Assembly (NCBI GenBank): GCA_034509735.1 | Contig: JACGWO010000004.1 | Location: forward strand, 27,509,395-27,573,394 | Origin: Sesamum alatum | Taxonomy: Eukaryota > Streptophyta > Magnoliopsida > Lamiales > Pedaliaceae | Direction of reading: 5' to 3' | Length of the DNA: 64,000 nt | Shown: piece after piece, positions 12,757-31,331 of the stretch | How the letters are laid out: every line of letters begins with the position of its first letter | Position numbering within the stretch: the first letter of the stretch is position 1 | Notes under the pieces: generated by a model | Databases searched by the model: none | The model's input: only the letters and a program-made list of their open reading frames with translations | Told to the model about the DNA's origin: nothing | Translations under genes and position numbers: made by a program

Positions 12757-13331
12757 CCTAAAAAAACAAAAAATAAATATTATAAACAAATATTAAATAA
12801 ATCAAGGATACTAGATATAATTTTGAAATAATATTTTATTATAGTTACACCCTTCTAATTTATATATATTACATAATTATCCCCATACAAGTAATAAAAC
12901 ATTACCAATGTATCTTTTTCAATAAATTATTGGAAATATTTAATGAGGAATAATTAAAATTGAAAATTTATATTTTTTTTTTACGCCAATATTTTTTATC
13001 CAAACAACAGAATGAATACAGTTATAAATGAAAATCCTTGGAGTAAGTGCAAATATAATAAAAATATATAATTTTATATTTTTAAGAGATCTAAGTGTAA
13101 TTAATTACTTTTGGTGATAAAGTTATTAATTCAGACTAGATAAGAGTTAAGGTAACATTTTTTTTCAAAAAAAAATGTGTTGCCATGTAGTTTTCTGATC
13201 AATCAATTCGACACGTATAACGCGGCTTTGCAGGATAATGTTCCCAACCCTATTTGGGCAGTCAACAATGCATGTGAGGTTTATTTGCTGCGGACAACAT
13301 CTCATCATATGTTCATTTGTCAGCTTTTATA
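12757..13331. other. A+T-rich spacer, possible degenerate MITE
   Basis: No gene is seen. The stretch 12842-13110 has weak inverted similarity between its ends (TTATAGTTACACCC and GTGTAATTAA) and could be a decayed relative of the MITE at 13341-13839. No target duplication was found. The other end of the older Mutator element predicted from the flanking genes should lie near here but I could not place it. Confidence 0.35.
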
Positions 13332-13340
13332 TAAAATTTA

Positions 13341-13839
13341 GGATTAATTACACTTACACCCCCTCTGAGAATGTATAATTATATTTTCCCCCAAAAAAGT
13401 TTTGAAATTACACTTACACCCCCTCCGAAAATTCTCTGTTTACACCTCACCCCCATCTGTTAGAGTTTAGACGAAAAATATTCACGTCAACAAAAATAAT
13501 TACACAAATTTTCAATTTTGCCAATCATTTAACATTCTCATGTATATTTTTGTACTTATAAGAGGATAAGTGTAACGTATATGTATGGAGTGAGGCCAAT
13601 ATTATTATATTTTTTCCTTATAAGTACAAAATTATTACACAAGAATGTTAAATGAGAGGTAAAATTGAAAATTTATGTAATTATTTTTGTTGAAATGAAC
13701 ATTTTCCGCCCAAACTTTAACGAATGGAGGTCAGGTGTAAACAAAGAATTTTTAGAGGGGGTGTAAATGTAATTTCAAAACTTCTTTGGGGGAAAGTATA
13801 ATTATGCATTTTCAGAGGGGGTCTAAATATAATTAACCC
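13341..13839. mobile_element. Mutator-like MITE, 499 bp, 9-bp target duplication
   Basis: Ends read GGATTAATTACACTTACACC and, reversed, GGGTTAATTATATTTAGACC; the inverted similarity continues for over 200 bp, so the whole element is close to a long hairpin. TAAAATTTA flanks it at 13332-13340 and 13840-13848. No coding capacity. The central part has an inverted pair around the repeated phrase TAAATGA..TCATTTAA. Confidence 0.9.
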
Positions 13840-14144
13840 TAAAATTTACTAATTCTGTGGGTCAAATTCATCGTTCCTATGTTTCATGATATAAAAATGA
13901 TCATTTAAAATTTGAAATAGTTTTTGTTCAAATACACAATTTTGCATAAAGTTATATGTGACTACTAACTTTTAATGATATTTTATGTAAGATGGGAGAT
14001 CAAGTGGTTTAATAGTTGAATATTGTTGTTCTAAAAGATATGTTGTTTTTATTGCATATATTTATGTTCAAACACAAAATCTTTATTGAAAATTTTGAGT
14101 CTAAACTGTTGGGTTGTCCTCAGGGACTTATTCCGAAAGACTAA

Positions 14145-14784
14145 GGGTTCGTTTGATTGAAATAAGAGGAAAGTGGAAGTGAAAGGTGGAGGGGAAAGAA
14201 TAATATTTTTCCTTCAAGTTGTTTGGTATGATTGGAAGTAGAGTAAATTTAAAATATTTTTCCTTGTTTGGTACGAGAAAAATAGATTGAGAAGAAAAGA
14301 CTAATTTCTATAAGTTTATTGTTTAATCGTTTCTCTTCATTTTGTATCAGAAAATAAGCAAGTTAATATTATACTGATATCATTTTAGTATAACAAAGAT
14401 TTAAAAACCTTATTAATAAAAATATTTATAAAAGAAGAACAATAATATTTTTTATTAATAAAAATGTTCATCAAAACGAATATTATTCATTTATTCTAAA
14501 TTATTCAATTTAAATTAAATAAAAATTACTAACAACGCCCTCAAATATGAGCAATAGAGTAAATAAAAATAAAATATGTATTTTTTTTATCGTTTTGGCT
14601 TATACTTCCACTTTTCCGTCCATTCGGATGGAAACAAAATTGGACTTCGAAAGGGTTTTATATCCATCAAGTTTTACTTCCCTCCATCTGATCCCTCAAA
14701 CCAAACACTAAACTTTTTCTTATAAATTTTCTTTTACTTTCATTTCTCTTATACTTTCAGTTTTTCCCCCAACCAAACATACCC
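14145..14784. mobile_element. Tourist-like (PIF/Harbinger-type) MITE, 640 bp
   Basis: Inverted ends GGGTTCGTTTGATTG and, reversed, GGGTATGTTTGGTTG extend inward as purine-rich/pyrimidine-rich arms. The trinucleotide TAA flanks both sides (14142-14144, 14785-14787), the usual Harbinger target. A 3-bp repeat alone is weak, but with the end sequence the call is reasonable. An hAT-derived MITE is the alternative. Confidence 0.65.
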
Positions 14785-15039
14785 TAAATGTTTTTCCTTT
14801 CCCATTGAAAAGGGTCAGATTTTTTTTTTCTTTGTACCATAATTTTAGGCCTATAATGGAATGTTGGATTCAAAATCAAGCCTTTTTTGTCCCATACCAT
14901 TAAAAGTTAATGGTCAAGGTCATGTGTGTGGCACATGTAAGTTAACTCCTCATAAGGGAGAGAAAAGTCATGTGAGGCTGAAAAAAGGAGAAAATCCCTT
15001 TTTAACGGAATTAAAAAAAAAACATTTAGCCCAATAATT

Positions 15040-15520
15040 ATAGTATTAAAATTAGTTCATATTTGTATAAGAATAAAATTTCAGTAATATTTTTATTTTA
15101 AATAAACTAAATTTTATTTATTATATGGACAAAGTATATTAAAATATTTCTAGACCAAAAATTCAATTTGAAAAAAATAATAAAAAGATGCAAAAATTTA
15201 TTTTAAACACCAATAATTACAAGTTAATAAATAATTCCCTATTTATATAAAACATTATCTAATATTTTTATATTAAAAAAGTAAATTTTATTTGTTATAG
15301 TTTGTGGTCCAAGTTTATTAAAATATTTCGGACCAAATAACAATTCAATTTCAAAAAATAATAGAAAATACTAGAATTTATCTCAAATACAAATAATAAA
15401 TGTAAAACTATTTTATTATTTATATTTAAAGTAAAATCTCTGTAATATTTTTATTTTAAAAAAATAAATTTTATTTCTTATAGTTTGTGATCAAAGTTCA
15501 TTAAAATATTTCGTATAGTT
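15040..15520. repeat. A+T-rich tandem repeat, about three units of 174-183 bp
   Basis: The phrase TAAATTTTATTT followed by TTATAG and TTAAAATATTTC recurs at about 15110, 15284 and 15467, with similar flanks each time. Units are diverged by substitutions and small indels. No coding capacity. Confidence 0.65.
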
Positions 15521-16393
15521 CAAATTTATTATGAATTTTTAATTTCGAACCCAATTATTAATCAATTTATTTTAGAATTTTAATTGATAATTTTCATTCT
15601 AAAATTTTAATGTCCACAGTTATTACACTTATACAATGATGTAATTCTTGCTCGTATTTCTTGATACAATGAAGTCGTAAAATTTTCTCAAAGAAAGTTG
15701 TGAAAGAAGCATGTAAACATGATTTCACCTCATCACCCTGCCAACAACTTCGATACAAATGCTGATGAGGCGTAACTAATTTAGTTGATGAAACTGAGGC
15801 CCCATGATTTTACAGATCATGATTTCAAATAATTGCATGAATTAATATTATTTCTACTATATAGTAAGTATGATTTATTGTTGTAATAACTAATATTTTA
15901 TTGATATAATTGTTTGTTATTGTCTTTGTTCGATACTAATAGCCGACAGGACTGAATCTATGTAATCACTTTACTTTCGATTAATAAAATTTATCGCTTC
16001 CAATTGAAAAAACTTGATACATACATTTTCTGGAAATCAATTAATTACAAGAGTTCTTGTCTGTGCACAACAGATTCCACCTTAACATTATGAATAACTT
16101 AGGTACTCACAATGTAGTAGTAATTTGTAAATGCTCTCACTACATCTAACCAAATGGTTGAGCTCTTCTTACACATACATGCTTTCCCAAATACATGCAA
16201 TCAGAAAAGGTATGACTAAAACTAAAGCTGTAATATCAATATTTACATACACCAAAGACATAATTCTAATATTTTACATTTTCTCCATACGACGTACGAG
16301 CCCGAGTTCTTGTTTACGTCTGTCGTCGAGTTTCAACCGACCAAATCGAGCCCACAAGGTCAGTGGAGTTGTTTGACATTGTCTATGGAGAAC
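15521..16393. other. Spacer downstream of TGS1
   Basis: A+T-rich DNA that includes the presumed 3' untranslated region of TGS1 just left of 16394. No other gene or repeat is recognised. Confidence 0.5.
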
Positions 16394-21788
<5,395 letters not shown>

Positions 21789-22530
21789 ACACTTAGCTTC
21801 AATTCTTGAAACGGGTTATCTCAAATAATCAACGATGGCTTATTTCAAATATATAGAGGGTTTTGACCTTTGGGGCTTCCCTCTATAAATGCGAGGAAAT
21901 TGAAAAGGCGGCAGTGACTCAATCTCTAAAAAAAAAAAAAAAAAAGAAATGGCACAGTTTTCACCAGTGGAAGTCAAACTTTGGTCAACGGTTCAGGAAT
22001 GCCGACCGCCGCGGAAGGCCGGTCGACGTCGCAGCGAAACCCTCCCTTCGAGGATCTACATTATTTCAGCAATCATGTCTGTAGATTATGTGATCCACAA
22101 TTAGGCGATTAATTAGTTTTAGATTGTGGATTACATGAATAATAAGGATTTTATTTATAATCTAATTGATAAGGTTTTTAATTCAGATTATTATATTCGG
22201 GAAAAATGCAGCCCACCGCCCTGTGATATGCAGAATGTGCGATTTACCCCTGTGAAAAAACAAAGAGCAATTTACCCCCCTTGTGTTTTGTGAAATGGGG
22301 CAACAAGCCCCCCTCCGCCTCCTAGGTGTGCCACACGCGCGAGAGACGCGACTGAGCACTCTTTTTACATGTTTTTTTGACTATTTTGCCCTCCATTGTT
22401 ATGTTAAAAGGCAGTCATTTTGCCTCTTTTTGTAGCCTTTTTTTCATCTTTTTGCAGTCATTTTATCCTATATTTCCACTCATTTTTTCAACATTTTTCA
22501 CTCAATTTTTTCTCTAAAAATTGAAGAAAA

Positions 22531-22982
22531 ATGTCTACTTCATTCCGTAAGAGTGCAACTTAACCGTGTAAGCAATGGCTCGACCTGAGGTTTCCAAACA
22601 CACCATTTTGTGGGTGTAATTGCAAGGCTGGAATTAAAGTGGTGGATTCACAGAAAAACCCTCCAAAGGTAAATTATATTATTGTTGCAGATTTCAAAAC
22701 TGTAATTTTTTTCGTTGGGTTGAAGTTGAAAGAGCAACATGGGCACCAAGTGGGATTCTCGTAAATTTTCGTTTTGGAGAAAACATGGCTTATGAATTTT
22801 CCCATGTCCTGGAGGAGCATTATGGTCCAAAAGATGAATTTGATGAAGTTGTTTCAAGGGTGTCCAAAGAGGGATCTTTTGATGCTGCTATAAAAGAAGA
22901 AAAAATAGCAAAAAATGTTAGCTTTCGGATAGGAGTTAGTAGTGGACTGTTGTTGTTAGTGGTGGTTTTGTTAATGAAATGA
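22531..22982 (+). pseudogene. GRF zinc-finger, C-terminal membrane-anchor protein; second MULE gene
   Basis: From ATG 22531 the frame reads MSTSFRKSAT, a TAA at 22561-22563, then WLDLRFPNTPFCGCNCKAGI and VVDSQKNPPK. A one-base shift near 22670 leads into KLYYCCRFQNCNFFRWVEVE, completing the GRF signature (C-x-C, central aromatic-Cys, C-x-FF-x-W). It then continues, open, through EFSHVLEEHYGPKDEFDEVV to a hydrophobic C-terminal stretch of about 15 residues (GVSSGLLLLVVVLLM) that could be a membrane anchor, and stops at 22980-22982. It starts 332 bp inside the element's left end and converges on the transposase gene. The role is unknown; GRF domains bind single-stranded DNA or RNA in known proteins. 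Confidence 0.75.
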
Positions 22983-23176
22983 TGCATGTAGCATCTTGAT
23001 CTTTAAGTAATGTAATTGATGTTTCTTTACCAAACCTGTACAAAAATGGTTCAACATGAACCATCCAAAATATTCAGCACATGGTTCAACATGAACCATC
23101 CAAAATAAAAGAAAGATTTAACATTTTGCACAATTCCCCACTTCAAAAAACACTTCAAAATGCACATATTCTACAA

Positions 23177-26100
23177 CTAATTTTGTTGTCTTCTTTTGGA
23201 CCTCTCTTTAATTTTCCCCAAAACTTCTGATATTGTAGGCTTCTTTTGATAAGTCCTACTTGATGCATTTCTTCCCAAAAGTGTTGCATTCCTAGGGCCT
23301 TGATAGCCCACTTGTTCCTGCAAATAAATTTTCAGAAATTAACCAACTTGCACTGATTTTGAACACACACACACAAAAAAAAAAAATAAACATAGTGAAA
23401 TGAAAAAGTTAATTTACCCTTGCTGATGCAGTGCCTTCTGTAGACTGTGTACCACTTTGCTTTTGTTGTACAGTTGCTTCCTTCTGAAAAGTAACTAGTT
23501 GATTAGGTGAATAGACAACACAAAACAGAATATAGACAACACAAAACAAGAAAAATGTGAAATTACCCTTGCCGGAGGCCTTGTCACTGGCTCTTGACTC
23601 AAAGGTGGTGCTTGAGACACTGGTATTTCTTCTGGAATACTTCCCTGCCACATATGTATGATGAATAAGATAAGTAAAAACAGTTTAATAAGATAAGTAA
23701 AAGGAATTGAACAAACTTAAATACCTTGAAAACCTTAGATTTTGGGTGAATGGGCTTCTTGCAACCCATCTTGTTGTGGCTTGTTTCAAGGCACCTGCTG
23801 CAAGTATGGGTCAATCCCTTCCTGGTTGATGTTGATTGTAACTCATCAGGACCCTTCCTCCTTAGCTTCTTGGGCCTACCTCTTTTCTTCTTCATGTGTG
23901 GTGGTTTGAAGGGTTCAAAAGTGGTTCTAATATAATCTTTTGCACCAGGTACGACATGAATTATCTCACTGTAAACTCTCAAATATGTTAATTTTTTGTA
24001 ACAATCATCAACATAATCTTCTATTTTTTCCCTTTTTGAAGAAATTGTTGCACATGCATGACAGCATGGCAAGCCTGTCAACTGGAACATGCCACAAGTG
24101 CATGTTTTTTTCTCTAGATCAACAACAAACTTATCTAGGAAAAAGTCTGCTTCAAACTCTGAACCCCCACACCACCTTGTAAAACAATGCCTAGCATGTT
24201 TTTGTTGTTTGTTTAGCTTCTTGATCACATTAGGACATATTGACCCTGAATACTTCTCCATACCCTCCCTCTTTTGTTGTAGCCTAGACATCAACTTGGT
24301 ATTCTTTTAATTCTTCAGACTTGAATTTAAGCTTAAAATTTTGATACATGTGCCTTATGCAAAATCTGTGTTCACTGTCAGGCACCAAGTCTTTTAAAGC
24401 TTCAATTAGGTCTTTTTGTCTGTCAGAAATGAAACTCCATTCACTAGTCCCTAAACCCCCAATATCATCAAGTAATTCACCCACAAACCATGACCATGTC
24501 TCCTTATTTTCATATTGTACAACAGCCATTGCAATTGGAAACATATAGTCGTTTCCATCCCTCCCTACAGCCACAAGTAATTGCCCCTCATAACTTGTTT
24601 TTAGAAAACAACCATCTAACCCTATGATTGGTCTACAACCATCCAAAAACCCTTTTTTTCATGGACCACGGACTGAAATACATTTTGTCAAAAATTGGAG
24701 GATCAGAATTTTCAAGTTTTTTCAGAATTAACTTGCTGCCAGGATTGAATTTTCTAACAGTTTCACAATAATCCCACAACATTTCATACTGTTTTGCATC
24801 CTCTCCCTAATCTGTTTAATGGCTGTTTTTTTAGCTCTCATCACTTTGAATCTACTGACATCCACATTGCATTTTCTTAGGATTTTGCTTTTCAGTTGTT
24901 GGATTGGGATTGTAGGATGATCTTTGATTGATTTTTCAATTCTTTTTGCCCAGTATGATGCATTGGCAAGACTGTTATCATACGTTCTTGCACATGTATG
25001 ACTGTCTTTAATTGTTTTTATCTGAAAAGTAGGTCCCCTCATGATTGGTGAGGCATGAACCTTCCATTCACAAGACTCTACTTTACATTTGGCAGTCACC
25101 CTTTTGGCTTCATTTTTTAAGAATTCAATGTCATAGCCATTTCTTATGCACTAATCTCTTAAAACATACCTATATTCTGCAACATCTTTGAATTTCATCC
25201 CAACAACTAAATTCAAATTTTTTATTTTTGTGGACTCTTTTAAACACAGGATGTTTATAACCAGTTTCATCCTCATTATCACTACCTGGCAAACTAGCCA
25301 CTCCATCCTCATCCTCATTGTCAGTAGCCCAATTACCATCCACAGTTTCATGCATCTGATGAGTATTTACAGTTTGTTTTTTTTTTCTTTCATCACCCTC
25401 TTCAATTTCTTTATCAAATCTCTTTTGCTTGGATTCTTATTCAAAAAGATGTCATCATCACTTTCAGCCTCAATATCTTCTAACACAAGACTATTTGTAT
25501 CACTTTCAGTTTCAGAATTGGACTGGACATAGTCCTCATCAGATGAGTCATCAAACTCTGATGAGGACTCATTCAAAAATTGCTCATATAGCTTTCTTTT
25601 ACCTTTATCCCTCCCTAAATTTTCATCCCCAGTTTCAGTCAAGTTTTCATTCACATCAGGTATTTCAGACACATTATCAGTTACATTTTCAGTCACATTT
25701 TCATTCATTTGTGGAATGTAGTCAAATTTTCATATTCATTTTCAGTTATATCTTCACCCACAGCACCATGTCCCCTTCCCTCTACCCCCAATCCGTCACT
25801 ATCTGCACCCTGTCCCCCATGCCCCTCACTGACCTATCCAGCACATTCTCCCTCATGCTCAAACCCCTCGAACCCTTCTGGATCCTGCCCCCACCATTGC
25901 CCTCAAACTCAAACCCCTCCATCTCACTCTCATTCCCAAACACCTCAGTTTATTCCCTCCAATAAACCCATTATCGCTTCGTTTTGAGTTTTTTCAATTG
26001 GATTACCTTCAGTATCAAATGTCTGAAGTGGTTCACCATCTTCTTCCTCAACATATATCACAATTGGATAATCTAGTCCCCTATAAACACTTTGCATATC

Positions 26101-26724
26101 AACTATACATAAATCAGGACATTCATTCTTAATTAATCTTAGGCCCATGTCCAAAGATTGTGTGGGAACTTTGTAATAAAAGTTCAACACATAACCTTTC
26201 CCCCCACATTGTTTATACATTTCACCTAGGTCAAGTAGACCTATGTAGTCCATGTCAATTTGTTCAAATACCTTTTTACTACCCCCTACATAACTACATT
26301 TTGGGTTGGAGATAAATTTTCCACCCCACCAAAACTCTATATCATGATAAACATCTATTTGCTGCAAATAAATAAAAAACACCATTCAATCAAAATGCTC
26401 ACAATAAACATAAAGGGGTATATTGCACAGAATATACCCCATTGACAGCAAACATGCTCAAACAGTCTATATAGAATAAACACAAGGGGGTATATTGCAC
26501 ATAATATACAATTCAACACTGAACAAGAACATAAAAGAACAAGCCCTACCCTACCCCACATGTCTGCCACCCAAAACAACAACAAAAAAGAATAAAAAAT
26601 TGCATACCTATTACAGCATACGCATAATAGAATATGAATTTCAAAGTAAAACAAACCCTACCCCACCTATACACCAACCAGTCAATATCATATACTAAAA
26701 AAAATCCATATGACTGACCTTCAT
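23177..26724 (-). pseudogene. mudrA-type MULE transposase, multiply broken with an internal deletion
   Basis: Proposed start: ATG at 26722-26724 (Met-Lys), a GT donor, then exon 2 from 26361 (QIDVYHDIEFWWGGKF), a PB1-like N-terminal domain. An acidic linker follows (25367-25945, several frame changes). The MuDR DNA-binding domain spans about 24728-25160 (KVESCEWKVHASP), with a TAG at about 25152 and frame changes near 25200 and 24800. The MULE catalytic domain begins about 24650 (PIIGLDGCFLKTSYEG, later ISDRQKDLIEAL and HRFCIRHMYQNF). The frame shifts in an A run near 24650. Near 24300 the text jumps from KFKSEELKE to MSRLQQKREGMEKYSG, skipping roughly 110 residues that would hold the third catalytic acid. 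SWIM finger (CTCGMFQLTGLPCCHAC), AT hook (RGRPKK) and zinc knuckle follow. Small 3' exons: 23567-23644, 23418-23483, 23177-23317. Confidence 0.88.
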
Positions 26725-27322
26725 TTGTAGATCCAACGCTTTCAGTGTCTGTTGGACAGAAAACAAACCAAAAACACTAAAAAAAAAAAAAAGAAAAATT
26801 AGGGTTACGGTCAAGAAAGAAAAACAAACATAAATAGATAGAGGTACACTAACCTGAAGAAAATACACAAACTTTACACTTTTGTCAGAACAAAAAATCC
26901 ACGATTGAACCTTCAATGAAAACACCAACAATTTAGAAAATAAAATCCACAACCAACTAAAAAAAGGGTTAAAAAACACATAAAATCGTATCTCTTACCT
27001 TCAGAATGCTAGTACTGCAAGTTTAATCCTTAACTTCTTCGATTAACCGGCAAAAATTGGGATTTTCGTTCCTAGATCTAGGGTTCGAAGTGCACTGGTT
27101 TTTCTCCAGAGAGCCCTAATCTTCTGTCAACAAATCTGCTGGCCAACGAGGCAGTAAAACATATAAAAGGGGGGGGGGGGGGCAATTTGGTCTTTACACA
27201 AATAAATCAACCTTTTTTTTACCCCAGGAAGGCAGTGTGCACATTACTTCAAAATATAGGGGGGGTAAATTGCTCTTTTTTATAACACAGGGGGGTATAT
27301 TGCTTTTAACCCTATTACATTC

Positions 27323-27889
27323 ACAAAGATTTGATTTTATTATTACGTAAAGTATTTTTAACTGTTTTTTTTTTCTTTTTTAGTTGCTTAATTTGGTTTT
27401 TACACTTAGATTTTTTCAATTTAGGCTCTGTTAAAATTTTTAAAATCACCTAAATTGTTCGAATCTAACCATTTTTTCATAATTTATCTTTCAAATCACA
27501 ATTTTAATTTTATAATAAAATCGCAGGGCACTTATTGGTTTTGGATTTGATTTATAATTTTTAAAAAAACACCAAGATCGAACTCAAATATATAATTTAT
27601 TTGTTAATATATATATATATATATATATAATAATATGATAAAATTAGCTAATTGTTTAAAAGAATTTCATAGTCAAATTATAGAAGTCCAAAGTTCGTGT
27701 ATTATCAAAGGTCCACATTATAAAGCCTATTCTTGGATTGTTCAAGTCTTTAAGATAACAAACCAATTTTAAGCCCATGAATTTCCCCTTTCCTCCTTTT
27801 TCTCCAGCTAGGCTAAGGACTTTCAAAAAGTGTGTAGAGAAGGAGAAAATTGGCTCTAAAAGCCTTCTTTACTTTAATGTTAGATACAA
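27323..27889. other. A+T-rich spacer with (AT)n run
   Basis: No gene is seen. It holds a TA dinucleotide run at about 27607-27629. It separates the MULE from an hAT relic. Confidence 0.6.
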
Positions 27890-29040
27890 TGGAATTCAAC
27901 TTATTTGATACTTGATGCCGCTAAGATGTGTTGAAAAAGCTTTTGAGAGACTGGAATATGAAGAACAAAAATTAATTAACTATTTTGATAATTATGAACT
28001 AAATCAAGAAGAAGATGAAGGGAAGAAAGGAAAAGGGAATAAGTTGACGGGGCCTAGTATGGATATAAATTGGATTAATGTTAAAAACTTTTTGTAAAGT
28101 TTTTGACAATCTTCTTTAATGTGACTTTAAAATTCTCTGGTGCATCTTATATTATTTCAAATGGATCTTTTTGTGAACTAACAACTTTTTTTTTTATTAT
28201 TTTATAAAACCACCTAACGGTGGGGGGAGCTTGTCGGGGTCCCCGTCCCTTCTTTATTACCAACCCAGAAAGATCAAAGTACATCGGGGAGTACTAACTC
28301 CCTAGTTCCGTCTAGGAAGCATTAAATAAGGAGTACTAACTCTCTTACAAAAAGAGATCCAGAAAGTGTAAATAAGAAGTACTACTCCCTTACAGTATTT
28401 AGGAAAAGCATAAATAAGGAGTACTACTTCCTTACAAGTTACAACATGAGCTCTCAAGCAACTTACATGTGAGTTTATCTGCTATGATTAATACTAAGAG
28501 AGACTATCGCATTACATTAATAACTATTCGAATGAGAGACAATTCAATAACTATTGGGGAAATATTTGATAATATCAATTTGTTCTTGTTTGTTGCTATT
28601 CTTTTAGATCCAAGATATATGTTGAAATATGTTAGATTTGATTTAGCCATTATATATGAGAGTGGACATTCTTCTGTGAAAAAGGATGACATAAAATATA
28701 GCAGATATATTGAATTTATTGTATTAGCAATATTCAGATTCTAGTTTTCAACATACTAGTAAGGACAAATTCAAGTTAAGATTATACTTTTATGCAATTG
28801 GATGGTGAAGATAATCCCACTGACAGACTAGAATCTTAATTTGCTAAACATTTGGAAAAGAGCAATGTGTTGAAAGCAAATTAAAAGTGACAAGATATTT
28901 ACTCAATGGTTAAAAGCTTTTGATGTGTTAAAGTGGTGAAAATCAAACAATCCAAAATATCATTATTTCCGAAATTGCAAGAGATGTGTTAGCTATTTCC
29001 AAAGTTGCAAGGTGAACTGCTTCGGGAGAAACACCATGTT
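27890..29040 (+). pseudogene. hAT transposase relic (RICESLEEPER type), interrupted
   Basis: Fragments in order on the plus strand match the C-terminal half of plant domesticated-type hAT transposases: EKAFERLEYEE near 27940, then in shifting frames CKVFDNLL and VTLKFSGASYIISNGSFCEL near 28097-28178, INLFLFVAILLDPRYMLKYV near 28575, FDVLKW and SEIARDVLAIS near 28920-28995. The last is the start of the dimerisation domain, and the text ends there. Many stops. A retroposon piece (28186-28438) interrupts it after the FCEL segment. No inverted repeats found. Confidence 0.7.
28186..28438 (-). mobile_element. Retroposon 3' end (LINE/SINE-like) inserted in the hAT relic
   Basis: A T run at the left (poly-A on the minus strand) precedes a conserved phrase, GGGGTCCCCGTCCCTT, also present at 50106-50213. 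A short duplication, TAACAAC at 28179-28185 and TTACAAC at 28439-28445, flanks it. It contains three or four rough repeats of a phrase like AAGGAGTACTACTTCCTTAC. No coding capacity; 5'-truncated LINE or SINE. Confidence 0.6.
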
Positions 29041-29660
29041 CACCAAACTTTGAATACGCCGTTGTTCCATGCATTTTGTCTCAATTTGAAACACAAACGA
29101 CAGGAAACGAAAATGTGAATTCAGTATTGTAGAAGAAACTAGTGTGAGGCACTTTGTACAAAATACACGTATTCAAGCATCCTATTACCAAAAAATCGGA
29201 GAGTCTGTAAAATCCTAACAATCTGTTTGATTTCATTTTCTGCCCATCTCCAGAATGGGCCGAAACATAGTCAAGGTTTGGCACATTTTTGCTTGGGTTA
29301 TTTTTGCCTGTTTGCCACTCTTAAAAATCATCTTTACGACTGAGAAAGAGGGTTGTGGAATGAGGCTGGGCTAGGTCAAGTCTGATACACTTCATTATTC
29401 ATTAATATATAGCAAAACCAAGATCAAAGGTGGCAATTTTGATGGATTGGATGATAATAATTTGGATATTAAATTTGATAATAAAACAAAAGAATCACTT
29501 AAAAATTCATAAGCACATCAAAACTCACATTTGCTTCAAACAAATTAATAATATGTTTTTTCAGTCTTCTTCTCATTTAAATGCAAATGTCATAATCATA
29601 GTTGTTAAAGGTGCACGGCACATCACGGTACAAAGGTCTCCCATAGCCCTGTCATAATCA

Positions 29661-29860
29661 TAAATTACTCGGAATGTTGAATGAGAGTAAAATTAAAAGT
29701 TTATGTAAATTTTTTATGATGTCAGCATTTTCTGCCCAAACCATAACAGATGGCGTACAGTTGTAAATGAAGAATTTTCAAAGGGATACACGTGTAATTT
29801 CAAAAGTTTTTTGAAGAAAGCGTAATTTTACTTTAGATGGGGTTTAAGTGTAATTAACCC
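29661..29860. mobile_element. Right half of a Mutator-like MITE
   Basis: The sequence ends GTTTAAGTGTAATTAACCCC and follows the right half of the MITE at 13341-13839 closely (AATGTTGAATGAGAGTAAAATT, TTTCTGCCCAAAC, a TGTAATTTCAAAAGTTTTTT-like arm). The left half is missing. Confidence 0.7.
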
Positions 29861-31331
29861 CATATATTTATATATTTTTTAATTAAACTAAGTTTACAAG
29901 GTCTTGTATAGTGTAATTAGTTTAGGGTGTAAGTGAACTAAGCTAAGCCGTAAGCATTATTACTCAAATATGTTTAGACTTTTATCGATCTTGTTAGCGT
30001 TTTTTAATTAATAATCAAATCTCGAATGAGCTTTGGTCGAGTTCAAGTAGGTCAATATTTTCACATATTTTTATCATTCCTTGACTAATCAAAATTGAAT
30101 TTGAGCTGAGCTTCAGCTTATCGAAAGAAAGCTTGTGTTTACATTTAATTTGTTGAGTTTAAACCAGCTTTTACATTAAAATTGGATATCCAATAGTTTG
30201 ATCAATTTTTCAATCCTAAGCTCAGGCTTATTTATATTATTACTAACAACGGTGGCACGCGATTCTCACGCACATAATTTTATTGGATGCAAAATAAAAA
30301 TTATTTATATATTTTAAATTAATCGCAAAATCAGTACACATTGTTAATAATCGAAAACAACACAATTTCTATAAAATGGTCTTTCTTACAAAAAGTAGTA
30401 TAGGAAATGAAAAACAATAGAGTTCTATTGAACTAAAGTGAAAAATTTTCATAAATTAAATTCTTATTCCAACAAATCAATCATATTTGTAGTTATACTT
30501 GCTTCTCTTTTGATTCACCTTTAACCTACATAAATAGCAAAAAATTAAAAACAGAATGCATTTAGGTATTGGTTAATAAATGAGATCGAGAGAGACGTGT
30601 ACACAACCTTAAATAAATAAAAGGTTAGTTTCACATTGTGCTTATAGTTAATTGGCTTTTACTGCTTTACCCTCTTTTATTGAAAATTTTAGATTTGATG
30701 TATCACGAGTTTAAGTAGACGAACAAAATAAATCTAAAATACAAAGGAATGGTAAATTAAGATTGTTCTAAAACTAATTTAGCGTGTTGGCATATATTTT
30801 CGTTTGAAATCTGTCAACTATCAGTTAAGAGTATATCTTTATTTTCTAATCAATTAAAAAATATTAACAATTCTTGGGGATATTTCATCTAAATGCTTTT
30901 GACAATAAAGAATTGTTCAACAGATTTAATTCATTGAAAAGCTTTATATTACATGCAAGAACTTTGGATGCAAACATACTAAAACAAAATCATAATCTTA
31001 ATAATATAGCAGAAACTCCAAATACACAATAGCATGTTCAAGACCCACTAATTACTGGATAAATGACAACCATGAAACTAAGTATACAAAGCATAAGAGC
31101 ACAAATTAAACATGAACAAACTCATTTCCAGTCTTGGGGCACAACTGCCCCTGATTCAACATCTGTCATATTTATGTATTCACCAAGGTTTATATATGTA
31201 TTTACAATTGATCACATGCAATTAGCATACAATGAGCATGGAATCAGGAGCAGGAGAGAGACCCTCTTCACGGCCAAGAATGTTGCAATTTCACCGTATA
31301 TGTATTTTTTATCTTGTTTTCTACGTGTAGT

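Larger units (their letters stand above)
22199..27312 (-). mobile_element. Mutator-like element (MULE), 5.1 kb, mudrA plus GRF gene
   Basis: Terminal inverted repeats are loose but long: the left end begins GGGAAAAATGCAGCCC and the reversed right end GGGTTAAAAGCAATATACCC, and both contain AAAGAGCAATTTACCCCCC about 60 bp (left 22255-22280) inward. A 10-bp duplication with one mismatch flanks it: TATTATATTC at 22189-22198 and TATTACATTC at 27313-27322. It carries a mudrA-type transposase on the minus strand (23177-26724) and a GRF zinc-finger ORF on the plus strand (22531-22982), so the two genes converge. Both are broken. The right terminal repeat contains a G run at about 27170-27182. Confidence 0.88.

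Noticed and set aside
12842..13110. Another MITE
   Set aside because: Only weak inverted similarity of the ends and no target duplication; kept as a possibility in the spacer note.
25429..25987. Long plus-strand open frames opposite the mudrA acidic linker
   Set aside because: They are antisense images of the Glu/Asp/Ser-rich linker on the minus strand, with low-complexity Ser/Pro/His composition.
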